5,616 nucleotides of DNA. Origin: JACPRB01 sp964468745. GTDB lineage: Bacteria; Planctomycetota; MHYJ01; JACPRB01. Made by a program: the position numbers and the translations under genes. The DNA is taken from positions 1 to 5,616 of the forward strand of contig CAYXVY010000126.1 of NCBI GenBank assembly GCA_964468745.1. Reading direction: 5' to 3'. This document shows, piece after piece, positions 4,814 to 5,616 of the stretch (within the stretch, counting starts at the first letter, position 1; the number at the start of each line of letters is the position of its first letter). The notes beneath the pieces were generated by a model. That model saw nothing but the letters and a program-made list of their open reading frames with translations, had not been told where the DNA came from and made no database searches.

Positions 4814-5616
4814 CTAGAAGTGGTAGCCCAGCCCGATGAAGTACGTATCGTCGTGCTCCTCCGCGCCGACCGGCGGATCGTTGTCGAAATCGAGGATCCA
4901 TCCGGCCTTGAAGGTCCAGCCTCCCCCCAGATCCGTGGAGACCGCTGCCTCGTTGTGGATCTGCCAGTCGTCGCTCTCGTCGAAATTCGGATAGTACGTC
5001 AGATCGTCCGTGAAGTTGAATCCGAGCGGGAGCTTGACGCGCAGGTGCGTCGCGAGACGGGCGCCGAGGTGCGATTCGTCTTTGCTGACGCGGAAGTCGT
5101 TGTCGAGCCACGCGATACCCGCCTCAGCCGAAAAGTCCCAGTCATCGCTCTTCACGAACGTGTAGCCGGCGCCGGCGCTGACAACGGTTCGCAGGCGGAG
5201 GTCCTTGAAGATGTCGGTGAAGAGCTCGACGCTTGCGTAGGCGTACAACTTTTCGGAGAACTTGTAGTCGTACTTGCCGAGGCCGTATGCATTTCGCTCG
5301 CTCAGCACGCCGTCGTTCTCGCTGTACTTCCATAGCGCCTTGATTGTGATGCGGTCTCCCTCAGACTCGCGAACGCCTTGCGCCGAGAGCAAAAAGCTCT
5401 TCGTGTGCGTGTTGCCGTCGGTCGCCCGTGCTGCGAGATCGATGCCGCCGTGCCACGCGACCGGGGGCTCGTTGAAATGGGTCACTTTGCCCAGTTCGAC
5501 CTCGACCGGCGCGCTCGGTCCTTCCGTGGCGATCTTGAGCCGGCCGGCTTCGCCTGCGTCGAGCGTCCCTTCCAACATTTCTCCGGTTGACAACCGGACC
5601 TTCACCTTGCCGTCCG
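4814..5616 (-). CDS. DUF481 (YdiY-like) outer-membrane beta-barrel protein, 5' end outside the window
   Basis: Of the product, 266 residues are visible and the frame is open to the window edge, so the signal peptide and true start are missing. A GTG at 5605 lies inside a continuous domain and is unlikely to be the start. The visible N-terminal part (DGKVKVRLSTGEMLEGTLDAG to about residue 50) is a small beta-rich domain that precedes the barrel in many DUF481 proteins. From about WHGGIDLAARATDGNTHTKS onward, alternating amphipathic strands follow in the DUF481 pattern: KYDYKFSEKLYAYASVELFTD, then AGAGYTFVKSDDWDFSAEAG, then LTYYPNFDESDDWQIHNEAA. The chain ends GLGYHF, with the terminal aromatic typical of proteins inserted by the BAM complex. 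The E. coli relative YdiY is described as salt-induced, but its function is not established. It is the first visible gene of the operon with mscL and the thioesterase. Confidence 0.9.
   Translation of the reverse strand, partial: DGKVKVRLSTGEMLEGTLDAGEAGRLKIATEGPSAPVEVELGKVTHFNEPPVAWHGGIDLAARATDGNTHTKSFLLSAQGVRESEGDRITIKALWKYSENDGVLSERNAYGLGKYDYKFSEKLYAYASVELFTDIFKDLRLRTVVSAGAGYTFVKSDDWDFSAEAGIAWLDNDFRVSKDESHLGARLATHLRVKLPLGFNFTDDLTYYPNFDESDDWQIHNEAAVSTDLGGGWTFKAGWILDFDNDPPVGAEEHDDTYFIGLGYHF

Noticed and set aside
4374..5111. Upstream in-frame extension of the thioesterase to 5111
   Set aside because: The extra 246 residues are Arg-rich and lie wholly over mscL and the DUF481 gene. The hotdog fold starts at 4373, with a strong Shine-Dalgarno sequence.

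Overview
This is a GC-rich bacterial window (roughly 60-65% GC by eye) with tightly packed genes. The organism is very likely Gram-negative, because one product is an outer-membrane beta-barrel of the DUF481/YdiY type. The gene mix and the apparent use of leaderless transcripts would fit Acidobacteriota or a similar environmental phylum. That placement is only an inference, since no marker here fixes the lineage.

Layout. (1) Positions 1-331, minus strand: the first 110 codons of trmD (tRNA m1G37 methyltransferase), cut off by the window edge, with a well-formed sigma70-type promoter just upstream. (2) Positions 435-2094, plus strand: a coupled three-gene operon encoding a cyclic-nucleotide-binding-domain protein with no visible output domain, a putative cupin/JmjC-like Fe(II) oxygenase-type protein, and a 59-residue single-pass membrane protein. 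The genes overlap at TGATG and TAATG junctions. (3) Positions 2122-3153, plus strand: a multi-pass membrane protein of the heparan-alpha-glucosaminide acetyltransferase-like (DUF1624) acyltransferase group. (4) Positions 3168-3764, plus strand: riboflavin synthase alpha chain. (5) Positions 3900-5616, minus strand, convergent with ribE: a DUF481 outer-membrane protein (5' end outside the window), MscL with an added C-terminal zinc ribbon, and a hotdog-fold acyl-CoA thioesterase. These three are joined by a 9-nt gap and an ATGA overlap, so they look like one operon.

The most notable feature is at the starts of the three plus-strand transcription units (435, 2122 and 3168). Each has a TANNNT -10 box ending only 7-8 nt before the ATG and no convincing Shine-Dalgarno sequence, as expected for leaderless mRNAs. 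The minus-strand genes trmD, mscL and the thioesterase do have Shine-Dalgarno sequences. The best candidate for an uncharacterised system is the operon at 435-2094, which combines a possible cyclic-nucleotide sensor, a possible non-heme iron oxygenase and a tiny membrane protein. The DUF481-MscL pair suggests an envelope or osmotic theme, but that is inference. No RNA genes, mobile elements, CRISPR arrays or long repeats were seen.
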